Positions 52,261 to 61,228 are shown, numbered from the stretch's first letter. The stretch: DNA of 64,000 bases from LMUY01 sp965199005 (GCA_965199005.1 CBDAQK010000001.1:62001-126000), one strand, 5' to 3'. Notes: generated from the letters alone by a model not told the origin. Numbers and translations are program-made.

Positions 52261-53600
52261 CCCGGCAGATGCATCTAGGCGCCTTCTTGCCCGGCGGCCT
52301 GGCCCAGGGGGGCAGTTGGCGGCTGCCGGAAGTGGATGCCGCGACCGGCTCCGAGTTCGAGGCCTATCAATATGTGGCACAGAAATTGGAGGCCGGGCGG
52401 TTCGATACCGTGTTCTGCAATGACAGCGTCGGCGTCAATGAAGTCGATCCCCGCGTGCTGGAGCGAAACACCCAGGCCATGCGGTGGGACCCGCTCACCT
52501 TGCTGCCCGCGTTGGCCATCGTCACGCGGCGCATCGGGCTGACCGCCACCGCCAGCACGAGCTATAACGAGCCGTATACCTTGGCCCGGCGCCTGGCGGC
52601 CCTGGACCGGCTCAGCAATGGCCGCGCCGGGTGGAACGCCGTCACCTCGCTCGGCGGCGGGGAGAACTTCAACCTCGACAGCCATATGCAGCACGGCGAC
52701 CGCTATGCCCGGGCGGAGGAGTTCATCGACGTCATCCGCGGCCTTTGGGATAGCTGGGAGGACGGGGCCGCGATCTACGACAAGGCGGCGGGGGTTTGGT
52801 CCGACGTTGGCAAGATGCACCGGCTGAACCATAAGGGCACGCATTTCCAGGTCCGCGGCCCGCTCAACGCGCCGCGTCCGGTGCAGGGCCACCCGGTGAT
52901 CGCCCAGGCCGGCTCCTCGGAGGCTGGCCGTGCCCTGGCGGCACGCACCGGGGAGATGATTTTTACCGCCGCGCAAACGCTGGAGGAGGGGCGGGGCTTT
53001 GTGGCCGACATCCGCACCCGTGCCGCGGCGTATGGCCGCTCGCCGGACATGTTCCGCATCATGCCCGGCGTGTCCGTCGTGACGGGAAAGACCCAGGCGG
53101 AGGCGGAAGCCAAGTACGACCGGCTGCACGATTTGCTGGATCCCACGGCTCGGCTGAAGGCGATGTCCAGCTTTGCCAGCCTGGGCGTCGATTTGTCGTT
53201 GTTCCCGCTGGACGGCCCCGTGCCGCTGCCCGATGTGATCCCTGAGACGAACACGCATCGCAGCCGTCAGAAGCTTGTGGTGGATTTGATCCGGCGGGAA
53301 AACCCGACGATCCGGCAGCTCTTCCGCAAACTCACTGCTGGCGGGCACCGCGTCCTGATTGGCACGCCCGCTGCCATCGCGGATGATTTCGCCGAGTGGT
53401 TCGCCCAGGATGCCGCGGACGGGTTCAACATCATGTTCCCGCAATTTCCGCATTGCGTGGACGATTTCGTGGATATGGTCGTTCCCGAACTGCAGCGCCG
53501 TGGCCTGTTCCGCACCGAATACCAGGGCACGACGCTGCGTGACCATCTGGGCCTGGTCCGCCCGCCCAATCGATTTACCGGCATGGAGAGCGCCTCATGA
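52257..53600 (+). CDS. LLM-class flavin-dependent monooxygenase (NtaA/SnaA/DszA type)
   Basis: A 447-residue TIM-barrel monooxygenase needing reduced FMN. MHLGAFLPGG, LSNGRAGWNAVTSLG, HFQVRGPLNAPRPVQGHPVI and AQAGSSEAGRALAA place it in the nitrilotriacetate/pristinamycin/dibenzothiophene-sulfone group, as for 7742-9046. It overlaps the DppF stop and the next start by 4 bp each (ATGA), so its substrate is likely what the importer carries, for example a chelator- or opine-like amine acid. No flavin reductase gene is in the window. Confidence 0.9.
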   Translation: MTRQMHLGAFLPGGLAQGGSWRLPEVDAATGSEFEAYQYVAQKLEAGRFDTVFCNDSVGVNEVDPRVLERNTQAMRWDPLTLLPALAIVTRRIGLTATASTSYNEPYTLARRLAALDRLSNGRAGWNAVTSLGGGENFNLDSHMQHGDRYARAEEFIDVIRGLWDSWEDGAAIYDKAAGVWSDVGKMHRLNHKGTHFQVRGPLNAPRPVQGHPVIAQAGSSEAGRALAARTGEMIFTAAQTLEEGRGFVADIRTRAAAYGRSPDMFRIMPGVSVVTGKTQAEAEAKYDRLHDLLDPTARLKAMSSFASLGVDLSLFPLDGPVPLPDVIPETNTHRSRQKLVVDLIRRENPTIRQLFRKLTAGGHRVLIGTPAAIADDFAEWFAQDAADGFNIMFPQFPHCVDDFVDMVVPELQRRGLFRTEYQGTTLRDHLGLVRPPNRFTGMESAS

Positions 53601-54418
53601 GTCCGTTCAAACGCCGCCCCCCGGCGATCACCGCCGTGCCGCGCGATGGCAACAAGCCGCTTTGGCAGCTCCCTGCCCCGTTGCCGCCCCCCGCTGAGCG
53701 GCAGCACCGCCGGGAAAGGCTCGCGGCGGCGTTCCGGCTGTTTGGCCGCTACGGGTTCGAGACCGGTTTGGCCGGCCACTTCACCGCCCGAGACCCCATC
53801 CTGACCGACCATTTTTGGTACAACCCGATGGGCGTCCCGTTCGCGCATATCCGCGCCTCCGACCTACTGCTGGTCAGCCCGGCGGGCGACGTGGTCGAGG
53901 GCGAGGGCTTGGTCAACCTCTCCGGCGTGCCGTATCACGACGCGTTTCAGCGCGCCCGCCCCGGCATTATCGGCATCGCCCATGCCCACTCGATCCATGC
54001 CAAGACGTGGTCGGCGTTTCACCGCGTGCTGGACCCGATCACCGCCGACGCCGCGGTGTTCCATGACGACCAGGTCGTGTTCGAACCCATGCGCCCGGAG
54101 GGTGTCAGCGTCGCCGCCGGGCGTGACACGGTAGCGGCGCAGGCGGTGGCGGCCCTGGGTGACCGCTCGGTGCTGATCTGGCAAAATCACGGCATCTGGG
54201 CGGTGGGCGACACGGTGGAGGCAGCGGCCTGGCGGTTCATCGCCTTCGAGGACGCCGCCCGCGCCCAATTGCTTGCCGAGGCAGCAGGCACGCCGATCAT
54301 CCCGGCGACGCCGCTTAAGACGGAAGAAGGCCGGGCGCGCGCCGAAGTCAGCGCCTGGATCAGCTTCCTGCCGCTGTGGGACCAGATCGTCCGGGAAGAG
54401 CCGGATTTGCTTGAGTAG
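53597..54418 (+). CDS. Class II aldolase/adducin family protein
   Basis: A 273-residue aldolase-fold protein. The metal triad is present: H129 and H131 in IAHAHSIHAK and a third His in WQNHGIWAVG; a Glu/Asp sits in SDLLLVSPAGDVVEG region. Family members cleave phosphorylated sugar acids or, in short adducin-like forms, act on non-phosphorylated substrates. Last gene of the importer-monooxygenase operon (ATGA overlap). The reaction is inferred to be a retro-aldol or decarboxylation step after oxidation. Confidence 0.88.
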   Translation: MSPFKRRPPAITAVPRDGNKPLWQLPAPLPPPAERQHRRERLAAAFRLFGRYGFETGLAGHFTARDPILTDHFWYNPMGVPFAHIRASDLLLVSPAGDVVEGEGLVNLSGVPYHDAFQRARPGIIGIAHAHSIHAKTWSAFHRVLDPITADAAVFHDDQVVFEPMRPEGVSVAAGRDTVAAQAVAALGDRSVLIWQNHGIWAVGDTVEAAAWRFIAFEDAARAQLLAEAAGTPIIPATPLKTEEGRARAEVSAWISFLPLWDQIVREEPDLLE

Positions 54419-54451
54419 CCGAGGCTAGGCTGGGCACGGAGTACTGAGCCG

Positions 54452-54916
54452 ATGCCTTGGCTCGAGGTGAACGGACAGCGGGTGGAGGGGGTTCAGCGCG
54501 GTGAGCGCTGGCGCTTCTATCTGCCGGCCGGTTGCACCGAGGTGCGGCTGCGCTCGCGCGCTGGCAGACCGTGGGACGTGGACGAACATTCTGGTGACCG
54601 GCGCCAACTTGGGCTGAAGCTGCACCGTTTAGCGCTTGGCAACCGAAGAGGCGTACGGAAGGTATCGTTGGATGCGACCAGCCTGACAGAAGGCTTCAAC
54701 CGCGTCGAACGCGACGAGGCGGGCTGGACATGGCGTTGGACCAATGGCAACGCGCTGCTGTCTCTTGGAGAGCTAGCGCCAGGTCGGTCTGTAACGGTGG
54801 TGGAGATTGCCTACGATCAGGCTCTTCCGATGTGGATCGAACCAAACTCGAAGATCCTGGCGGAGGAAAGTCTGACGCCAAAGCTCAAAAGGGTGTGTCA
54901 CTCAAAAGCGGCCTAA
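54452..54916 (+). CDS. Hypothetical protein with beta-rich domain
   Basis: A 154-residue protein I do not recognise with certainty. The stretch YLPAGCTEVRLRSRAGRPWD, then DRRQLGLKLHRLAL and WTWRWTNGNALLSL, suggests a compact beta-sandwich of the kind seen at the C-terminus of some Hint-domain or glycosyltransferase-linked proteins in Acetobacteraceae (weak resemblance from memory). No signal peptide or membrane segment. It lies 33 bp after the aldolase and marks the start of a lower-GC patch. Confidence 0.6.
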   Translation: MPWLEVNGQRVEGVQRGERWRFYLPAGCTEVRLRSRAGRPWDVDEHSGDRRQLGLKLHRLALGNRRGVRKVSLDATSLTEGFNRVERDEAGWTWRWTNGNALLSLGELAPGRSVTVVEIAYDQALPMWIEPNSKILAEESLTPKLKRVCHSKAA

Positions 54917-54962
54917 ACAATCGGCCCCGCTCGCTGAGATTTTCTCACTTGGAGTTACCGGA

Positions 54963-55610
54963 ATGGCGATTCGTCTCACAAGTCTTCGGATTCCAATCTG
55001 CCTTTCACTTCTCTGCACGGTGTCCGCCTGTGAAGTTTCACCTTCTACGCTCCGTGACCTCGGTGACGCGCGCCTTTCGTTCGAGTGTCCAAACAATGTG
55101 TCCGTGGTAAAAAGAAGGATAGACGGACAGACGTTTCGAATTGGCTATCACGGCCCTGTCGAAGGAGATCCAGACGAGTGTGTCATGGACACTCCAGGAT
55201 CGAGGAGGACCCATACCACCGTTCCGTGGTTTTTCGGCTATGTCGAACAAACTGGTGAAACGGCTGAGGAGCACTTGGTACTCCGGCAGCAATTCGGTGA
55301 CTTCATGCATGGAAGGACTGAGAAAGCCTCGTTCATCATGCGCGGAAACGGCCAGCAGCTCGTCCAGCAATTTGGTCTTCTCGGGCGAGAGACGTTAGGG
55401 ATTGACGGTCACCCGATCGAGACAATCAAAATGCGACGACGGGTCATCGACTCGGCGGACGGCAAATCGTCCTACATTGACCTCTGGTACGACACGGCCG
55501 ACCATCTCTTCGTCCGGGCGCAAGCTTCTCCCGACTACCCTGTCTCTCGCCAAATATACCTATCGTGGACCGTCATCGCAATAAACCAAGTAGCAAAAGA
55601 CCCTTCTTAA
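54963..55610 (+). CDS. Hypothetical secreted or lipoprotein
   Basis: A 215-residue protein with a hydrophobic N-terminus (LRIPICLSLLCTVSAC) that ends in VSAC, a probable lipobox with C23 as lipidation site. No domain is recognised; the mature part is rich in charged residues and beta-prone segments (FRIGYHGPVEGDPDECVMD, YIDLWYDTADHLFVRAQ). GGAG lies about 8 bases before the ATG. GC content is visibly lower than in the flanking operons, which suggests a different origin. Confidence 0.6.
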   Translation: MAIRLTSLRIPICLSLLCTVSACEVSPSTLRDLGDARLSFECPNNVSVVKRRIDGQTFRIGYHGPVEGDPDECVMDTPGSRRTHTTVPWFFGYVEQTGETAEEHLVLRQQFGDFMHGRTEKASFIMRGNGQQLVQQFGLLGRETLGIDGHPIETIKMRRRVIDSADGKSSYIDLWYDTADHLFVRAQASPDYPVSRQIYLSWTVIAINQVAKDPS

Positions 55611-55876
55611 GGGCTTGCGCAAACGCCGCTGGATTGGTGCGTAGCACTCCATTACGTCGCCCTTTGTGAGGTCCCTTAACTTGCAACGGCCCGGCGTGGT
55701 CGTAAAATCAACCTGCCAACCGAGCCGCACCGAACGCCGTCAAGTCCGATGTTGGGCGGATTTTGAATACAGGCTATTCGGCCTCAGGCTCGGCGTCCTC
55801 GACCTCGGCTGTCAGGGCAACGTGGGGGAAGGCCTGCTCGAACGCCTTAAGCGCATCGTCTAGAAGTGGGAACCGA
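55611..55876. other. Intergenic, no firm gene; possible decayed coding
   Basis: No convincing gene in 266 bp. On the minus strand 55876-55774 reads as an acidic C-terminal-like tail (LLDDALKAFEQAFPHVAL and a Glu-rich end before a TAG), which could be the remnant of a lost gene. I could not assign it to a family. Confidence 0.3.
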
Positions 55877-56128
55877 TTACTTTAGCTCTTTCGGCGTGAT
55901 ATCGGGAAATGCAGAATGTAAGATCGAAGAGAACTCCACCGTTTCCATCATGGCCGCTCCTATTTTAAGGACCAACGACTTATATTCATCCGGAGACAAA
56001 TTCTCTTTCATGTAATAAGCCACGCCGTGTAGATATCCCCTTACTCCCATAAGCATTCCGTCCAGACGCAGTGCTAAATCTCTATCCGTCTGGCTATTCT
56101 CCCTAACTATGGGAAGTGGCGTTCCCAT
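55877..56128 (-). CDS. Small hypothetical protein
   Basis: An 83-residue, mostly helical, soluble protein (DLALRLDGMLMGVRGYLHGV, ENLSPDEYKSLVLKIGAAM). AT-rich codon use stands out against the rest of the window. No clear ribosome site before ATG 56128, and a palindromic repeat begins 6 bp upstream. No family recognised. It may be part of a small acquired patch. Confidence 0.45.
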   Translation of the reverse strand: MGTPLPIVRENSQTDRDLALRLDGMLMGVRGYLHGVAYYMKENLSPDEYKSLVLKIGAAMMETVEFSSILHSAFPDITPKELK

Positions 56129-56133
56129 TCAGG

Positions 56134-56216
56134 GTAGGGCGGAAAAGCGCAGCGTCTTCCGCCGTCTTTCCTACCGCGCCGAAGCCGGCTGATGGCGCTT
56201 CGCTGATCCGCCCTAC
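56134..56216. repeat. Palindromic intergenic repeat (GTAGGGCGGA ends)
   Basis: GTAGGGCGGA at 56134-56143 is the exact inverse of TCCGCCCTAC at 56207-56216, and the homology continues inward (AGCGcAGCG versus AGCGaAGCG). It resembles the GTAGGGCGGAnnAGCG-type repeats scattered through many proteobacterial genomes and shares GTAGGG/CCCTAC-like ends with the pstS-pstC element. It lies between the small hypothetical gene and the 3' end of a binding-protein gene. Confidence 0.7.
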
Positions 56217-56232
56217 GACTCTGAACGGTGCC

Positions 56233-57411
56233 CTACCGCGCGCCGACCACCTGGTCCCACTTGCGGAAGGCAGCGACCATGCGGTCGGGCTTCAGCGGGA
56301 GCTCGATCGGGTTGTCGGTAATCAGCGCTGCGTATTCCGGTCGCCCGAACTCGCCGATCACGTCCCGGCTGCGCTGCGTCGCCATGCTGAGGGCGACGTC
56401 ACGCACCGCCGGGCCAGGGTAGAGGAAGCCCTCATCATAGGCGAAGGCCTGCATGGCGGGCTTCAGCGTCCATGCCATCAGATCCAGCACCACGGCCAGC
56501 TTTTCTGTCGGCATTCCCTTCGGCACGCACATGTAGTCGGCATCGGAAACCCAGTGGAACCCTTTCAACGTGCTGATTGCCGCCGATTTCGGCACGATGC
56601 CCAGGGCTCGCGGGTTGATGTCCCACCCGGTGGTGCTGATGATGATGTCGCGCGTCCCATCCCCCAGCTCCTTCATGGTGACACCCGTTCCGGCGGGGTA
56701 GTATTCGATGTACTTTCCCAGCTCCTTCAAATAGGCCCAGGTCTTGTCCCAGCCGGCGATCGGGTCCGCCGGGTCCTTGTCGCCCAGCAGATAGGGCAAT
56801 CCCATCATGAAGGTGCGGCCGGGGCCGGAATTGTTCGGCCGCGCATACAGGAAACGGTTGGGGTTTGCCTTCGCCCAGGCCAGCAAATCCTCGGCAGACT
56901 TAGGCACGTCCTTTACCTTCTCCGGCAGATATTCCAGCAACGGGCCAGACGGGTAGTAGCAGAGCACGACGCCATATCCCTGCCCCTGCGCCTGGTTCAG
57001 CCGCCATGCCGCAGGCTCGTAGACTTTCTCCAGGTCGGGAAAGACATCCGCGTGGTCGGGCAGGATGCGTTGCCACAAATCCTGTTCGAGCCCGGCGGAA
57101 AGACCGTCACTGCCGCTCAGCACCAGGTCGATGTCTTGCCGTCCCGCCCTTTGCTGTGCCTGCAACTTGCCGGCGAGTTCCGGCGCCGGGGCTTGCGAAT
57201 AGACGACACGGCCGACCAGGGTAGGATTTGCGGCCCGATAGGCCTCGAACGCCGGCTTCATCAGCGCCAGCGCACCGGCGACGTCATAGATCGTCACCGT
57301 GAACGGCGTTTTCGGAACCGGTGGCGCCGCCCTCGCCCCACCTGCGATCACCGCTGCCGCCAACCCACCCACGACGCTACGGCGACGCAACGTCACTTCA
57401 TGCTTGCCCAT
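56233..57411 (-). CDS. Orphan extracellular solute-binding protein (PotD/SBP_bac_8-like)
   Basis: A 392-residue binding protein. LRRRSVVGGLAAAVIAGGARA is a twin-arginine-like export signal with cleavage near ARA. FTVTIYDVAGALALMKPAFE, GYGVVLCYYPSGPLLEY and TTGWDINPRALGIVP fit the polyamine/iron-type fold. No permease or ATPase gene accompanies it. Upstream by 11 bp lies another binding-protein gene without a signal, and a GHR-type GST. It may supply a transporter encoded elsewhere or act as a sensor. Confidence 0.87.
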   Translation of the reverse strand: MGKHEVTLRRRSVVGGLAAAVIAGGARAAPPVPKTPFTVTIYDVAGALALMKPAFEAYRAANPTLVGRVVYSQAPAPELAGKLQAQQRAGRQDIDLVLSGSDGLSAGLEQDLWQRILPDHADVFPDLEKVYEPAAWRLNQAQGQGYGVVLCYYPSGPLLEYLPEKVKDVPKSAEDLLAWAKANPNRFLYARPNNSGPGRTFMMGLPYLLGDKDPADPIAGWDKTWAYLKELGKYIEYYPAGTGVTMKELGDGTRDIIISTTGWDINPRALGIVPKSAAISTLKGFHWVSDADYMCVPKGMPTEKLAVVLDLMAWTLKPAMQAFAYDEGFLYPGPAVRDVALSMATQRSRDVIGEFGRPEYAALITDNPIELPLKPDRMVAAFRKWDQVVGAR

Positions 57412-57422
57412 CTCTCCGGCTC

Positions 57423-58145
57423 CTAAGCCCCTGCGACGGATAGACCGCGCACCCCATGTTTTTCAATCAGCCGCGCAACCAGTCCGCTCGCCTTCGCCTC
57501 CTCCACGAAGTCGCGCAGGAAGGCAGCGGCGGCCACGTTCGCCTTGGGGGTGCCGATCGCCTGCTGCACATTGGCGAATTGGCCGTCCAGAATCCGCGAG
57601 CCGGGCAGCGTCAGCACATCGGCCATCAGTCCAGGGCGCAGTCCAGCGAGCGCATCCAATTTCTGCTCGACAAACGCCGCCAGGCACTCCGCATGATTGT
57701 CGACGCGGACGATTTCGGCATGCCGGATATTGGCGATCAGCCACAAGCCGTAGGCGCTGCGTGCGCTGGTAACAATGCGGATGCCGGGCTGGTCGACCGA
57801 TTCGATGGTCGTCAGGGTTGACCCGGCGGGTACCAGGTAGGTCGCCTGGATTTCGGCATAGGCGTTGGTAAAGGTGATTTTCTCGGCCCGCTCCGGCTCG
57901 GCCCCGATCAACCCGATATCCCACACGCCCGCATCGGCTGCATCCGCCAGGTCGCCAGGCTTGGCGAATGGCACATAGGTCACGGGCACGCCCAGCCGGT
58001 CTGCCACAGCACGCGCCATGTCCGGCGACACGCCGGCCGGGTCGCCCGTTTCGGTGCGGCTGGTCACCAGCAAGAAGTTGCCCATGTTGATGCCGGCGCG
58101 AAGCGTTCCGGTGGGGGCGAGTTGGGCAACGATGTCTGGCAGCAT
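57423..58145 (-). CDS. Family-3 solute-binding-type protein without signal peptide
   Basis: A 240-residue protein with the amino-acid-binding (SBP_bac_3) fold: TLRAGINMGNFLLVTS, GVSPDMARAVADRLGVPVTY, DIGLIGAEPERAEKITFTNAY. The N-terminus (MLPDIVAQLAPTG) has no signal sequence, so the protein would stay in the cytoplasm. No Glu/Asp-type importer genes are adjacent. It lies 18 bp after the GHR gene and 11 bp before the other orphan binding protein. It could be an enzyme of the same fold (cyclohexadienyl-dehydratase-like) or a sensor. Confidence 0.85.
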   Translation of the reverse strand: MLPDIVAQLAPTGTLRAGINMGNFLLVTSRTETGDPAGVSPDMARAVADRLGVPVTYVPFAKPGDLADAADAGVWDIGLIGAEPERAEKITFTNAYAEIQATYLVPAGSTLTTIESVDQPGIRIVTSARSAYGLWLIANIRHAEIVRVDNHAECLAAFVEQKLDALAGLRPGLMADVLTLPGSRILDGQFANVQQAIGTPKANVAAAAFLRDFVEEAKASGLVARLIEKHGVRGLSVAGA

Positions 58146-58163
58146 GGCCGATCCTCCTGGTGG

Positions 58164-59090
58164 TTATAGGTCCAGCACTGGCCCGGCCGGGACGATGCCG
58201 GTTGGGTTGATGGTGCGATGGCTCTGGTAATAATGCCGTTTGATATGGCCCATATCGACCGTGCCAGCGATGCCTGGCCAGCGATACATATCCCGAAGGT
58301 AGCGGCTCAGCTTCGGGTAGTCCGCGATACGGCGGATGTTGCACTTGAAATGGCCGACATACACCGCGTCGAACCGGATCAAGGTGGTGAAGAGCCTGAT
58401 ATCGGCCTCCGTCAGTGCAGGCCCGAGCAGAAAGCCGCTCCCGGACAACAGGTGCTCCAGCCAATCCAGCGTCTCGAAGAGTGGCACCACCGCCTCCTCG
58501 TAGGCAGCCTGGGTGGTGGCGAAGCCGGCTTTGTAGACGCCGTTGTTCAGCGTGTCGTAGACCCGGGCGTTGATGGCGTCGATCTCCGGCCGCAGCGCGA
58601 CTGGGTAATAATCGCCAGGCAGCGCTCCCACGCCGTCGAACGCGGTGCCGAGCATGCGGATCAGCTCCGAGGATTCGTTGTTGACGATGGTCCCACGCTG
58701 CTTGTCCCACAACACCGGCACGGTCACCCGGCCGGTGTAATGCGGGTCCGCCGCGGTGTAGACCTGGTGCAACACCCTGGCGTGGTTCACTGGATCGGCC
58801 ACAACCCCCGGTGCCGGCTCGAATGTCCAACCCTCCGCCAGCATGAGCCAGTTCACCACGCTGACTGGGATCGCCGCTTCCAGCCCTTTTAGCGCCCGCA
58901 TGATCAGCACGCGGTGCGCCCAGGGGCAGGCAAGGCTGACATAGAGGTGGTAGCGGCCCGGTTCGGCTGGAAACTCGCCCGTGGGCGTGACCCAGTTGCG
59001 GAAGGCCGAGTCCTTGCGGACAAAGCGGCCCTTTGTCTCCGCAGTGTCATACCAAGCGTCCACCCACGCGCCATCGACCAACAAGCCCAT
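58164..59090 (-). CDS. Glutathionyl-hydroquinone reductase (Xi-class GST)
   Basis: A 308-residue GST of the YqjG/ECM4 type. The catalytic Cys is C55 in SLACPWAHR, the hallmark of the Xi class, followed by PVLWDKQRGTIVNNESSELIRM and a helical C-terminal domain (YRWPGIAGTVDMGHIKRHYY). It reduces glutathionyl-hydroquinones to hydroquinones using glutathione. ATG 59090 follows GGAAGGGGA by about 6 bases. First gene of a three-gene minus-strand set with two binding proteins; divergent from the LLM gene at 59206. Confidence 0.9.
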   Translation of the reverse strand: MGLLVDGAWVDAWYDTAETKGRFVRKDSAFRNWVTPTGEFPAEPGRYHLYVSLACPWAHRVLIMRALKGLEAAIPVSVVNWLMLAEGWTFEPAPGVVADPVNHARVLHQVYTAADPHYTGRVTVPVLWDKQRGTIVNNESSELIRMLGTAFDGVGALPGDYYPVALRPEIDAINARVYDTLNNGVYKAGFATTQAAYEEAVVPLFETLDWLEHLLSGSGFLLGPALTEADIRLFTTLIRFDAVYVGHFKCNIRRIADYPKLSRYLRDMYRWPGIAGTVDMGHIKRHYYQSHRTINPTGIVPAGPVLDL

Positions 59091-59205
59091 GCGACATTCC
59101 CCTTCCGCCTCCCCTCTGTAGCTGCCGATCGCCGCGGGTGGAATGACCCGGCACCGAACTTGCACCCCGCCGCCTGACAGATGCCCCGTGCAGAAGGCTT
59201 AGCGT

Positions 59206-60237
59206 ATGGAATTCGCCCTGTTCAATCTGATGTCGCAACACCAGGCGAATGACGATCCGGCGGCGATCCTGCGGGCGGCGGCGGTTCAGGTTTGCCTGGC
59301 CGACGAGTTGGGGTTCGATGTCGCCTGGTTTGCCGAGCACCACTTCTCCACTCACTCGGTCTGCGCCTCGCCACTGATGATGGCCGCCTACTGTGCCGGG
59401 CAAACCAAGCGCATCCGCCTGGGACCGGCGGTGGTTGTGCTGCCGCTGCACCACCCCCTGCGCGTCCTGCAGGAGATCGGGATGCTGGACGCACTGTCCG
59501 GCGGGCGCGGCGTGTTGGGCCTGGGCACGGGGCATCAACCGCACGAATTCCGCACCTATGGCGTGCCGCTGGCCGAGCGGTCCGCCATTTTGGAAGAGGG
59601 GTGGGACATCTTGGAGCAAGGCCTGACCCGCCACGAAGTCGCCTATGCGGGCAAGTATTTCACCATTGCGCCGACCCCCATCGTGGGCTTGCGGCCCGAG
59701 CGCAGCATGCCACCCATCTACCTGGCGGGGGGTGACGCGCATCTGTTGCGCCGGGCCGCCCGGTTCGGCGCAACCCCGCTGGTCAGCCAAGGCTTCAAGC
59801 AGCCGGAGGCGATGGCCCGCGCGCGCAACCTGGTCGATAGCAGCTTTGCCGAGGGCGGCGGCCGCGGCCCGGCCCCGATCGGGCTGCAGCGCTACATCTT
59901 CATCACGGACGATCCTGCGGAGGCCCGGGTCGCCGCCGAGGGCATGCTGCGGCTGGCCCGCACGTCACTGAGCCTGCGCGACGACATCCCACCCCGCGAC
60001 GGCGCGCTGCTGCGATCGGTCGCCTATGAGGGTGAGCCTGATATCGATTGGCTGGTTGAGCACGCGCCGATCGGCTCGGCCGCCAAAGTGGCCGATCTCC
60101 TCGCGCACGACATCGAAACGCTGCGGCCGACCCATATGAGCCTGTATATGGGCTTCTCGACGCTGCCCCAGCGTGCGGTGATGCAGTCGATCGAGCGCGT
60201 CGGCACGCAGGTCCTGCCGCGCTTGCGGACAGCCTGA
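59206..60237 (+). CDS. LLM-class flavin-dependent oxidoreductase (luciferase-like)
   Basis: A 343-residue TIM-barrel flavoprotein of the alkanal-monooxygenase-like subgroup: LADELGFDVAWFAEHHFSTH, RIRLGPAVVVLPLHHPLRV, GRGVLGLGTGHQPHEF. It is shorter than, and distinct from, the NtaA-type enzymes at 7742 and 52257. It precedes oppD-like genes by 10 bp, repeating the importer-plus-LLM arrangement seen at 46636-54418. Substrate unknown. Confidence 0.9.
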   Translation: MEFALFNLMSQHQANDDPAAILRAAAVQVCLADELGFDVAWFAEHHFSTHSVCASPLMMAAYCAGQTKRIRLGPAVVVLPLHHPLRVLQEIGMLDALSGGRGVLGLGTGHQPHEFRTYGVPLAERSAILEEGWDILEQGLTRHEVAYAGKYFTIAPTPIVGLRPERSMPPIYLAGGDAHLLRRAARFGATPLVSQGFKQPEAMARARNLVDSSFAEGGGRGPAPIGLQRYIFITDDPAEARVAAEGMLRLARTSLSLRDDIPPRDGALLRSVAYEGEPDIDWLVEHAPIGSAAKVADLLAHDIETLRPTHMSLYMGFSTLPQRAVMQSIERVGTQVLPRLRTA

Positions 60238-60247
60238 CGGGGCTGAT

Positions 60248-61228
60248 TTGACAGCCCGCCTCCTCTCGGTGCGTGACTTGACGGTCGAATTCGCGACCCG
60301 GCGTGGCGTGTTTGATGCCGTCCGCAACGTCAGCTTCGACGTGCAGGCCGGCCGCGTTTTGGGCGTGGTGGGCGAGTCCGGCAGCGGCAAGAGCGTGACC
60401 GCGATGGCGATGATGCATTTGCTGCCCGATGCCGCCCGCGTCAGGACGGGGACGATCCATTTCGCCGGGCGCGATCTGGCGGGCCTCACCGACCGGCAGA
60501 TGCGCGCCATCCGCGGGCGCGAGATCGCGATGGTCTTCCAAGACCCGATGAGTTCGCTCAACCCCATCTTCACCATCGGGCACCAGCTGATGGAGCCGTT
60601 GATCCTGCAGCTCCGCCTCGGCCGGGCGGCCGCGCGCACCCGGGCGGAGGAGTTGCTCGCGCTCGTGCGCATCCCCTCGCCCGGCCAAATCATGCGCAGC
60701 TTCCCGCATGAGCTGTCGGGCGGCATGCGCCAGCGGGTGATGATTGCGATGGCGCTGAGCTGCGGCCCCAAACTGCTGATCGCCGACGAGCCGACCACGG
60801 CGCTGGACGTGACGACCCAGTCGCAAATCCTGACCTTGCTGCGGGATTTGCAGCACCGGCTGCAGATGGCGGTGGTGCTGATCACCCATGATTTGGGCGT
60901 CGTCGCCGAATTCGCGGACGACGTGCAGGTGATGTACGCCGGCCGCATCGTCGAGCGCTCCCCGGTTGCCGCCCTGTTCGACCACCCTGGCCACCCCTAC
61001 ACCGAGGGGCTGCTCCGCTCGATGCCGCCGCTGGAAGATGAGGACCCGGAGCGGTTGCCCGCCATCGAGGGCACGGTGGCGAGCCCGTTCAATATGCCGC
61101 CGGGTTGCAGTTTTCACCCGCGCTGTCCCTTCGCCTGGGATGCCTGCGCCAGACTGCTACCCGAATTCGCCCCGCTGGGGGATTCGCATGAGGCCGCCTG
61201 CCTGCGCCATACGGTTCCGGCATTGTGA
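60248..61228 (+). CDS. ABC transporter ATP-binding protein, DppD/OppD type
   Basis: A 326-residue ATPase: Walker A GESGSGKSV (42-50), LSGGMRQRVMIAMAL signature, LLIADEPTTALDVT Walker B, LITHDLGVV switch and a C-terminal CSFHPRCPF oligopeptide domain. The start is TTG with GGGG about 5 bases upstream. Its stop overlaps the next start (GTGA). Confidence 0.93.
   Translation: MTARLLSVRDLTVEFATRRGVFDAVRNVSFDVQAGRVLGVVGESGSGKSVTAMAMMHLLPDAARVRTGTIHFAGRDLAGLTDRQMRAIRGREIAMVFQDPMSSLNPIFTIGHQLMEPLILQLRLGRAAARTRAEELLALVRIPSPGQIMRSFPHELSGGMRQRVMIAMALSCGPKLLIADEPTTALDVTTQSQILTLLRDLQHRLQMAVVLITHDLGVVAEFADDVQVMYAGRIVERSPVAALFDHPGHPYTEGLLRSMPPLEDEDPERLPAIEGTVASPFNMPPGCSFHPRCPFAWDACARLLPEFAPLGDSHEAACLRHTVPAL

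Noticed and set aside
55666..55863. A 65-codon plus-strand open frame in the low-GC patch
   Set aside because: No ribosome site and no domain; the opposite strand there looks more protein-like but also lacks a start.
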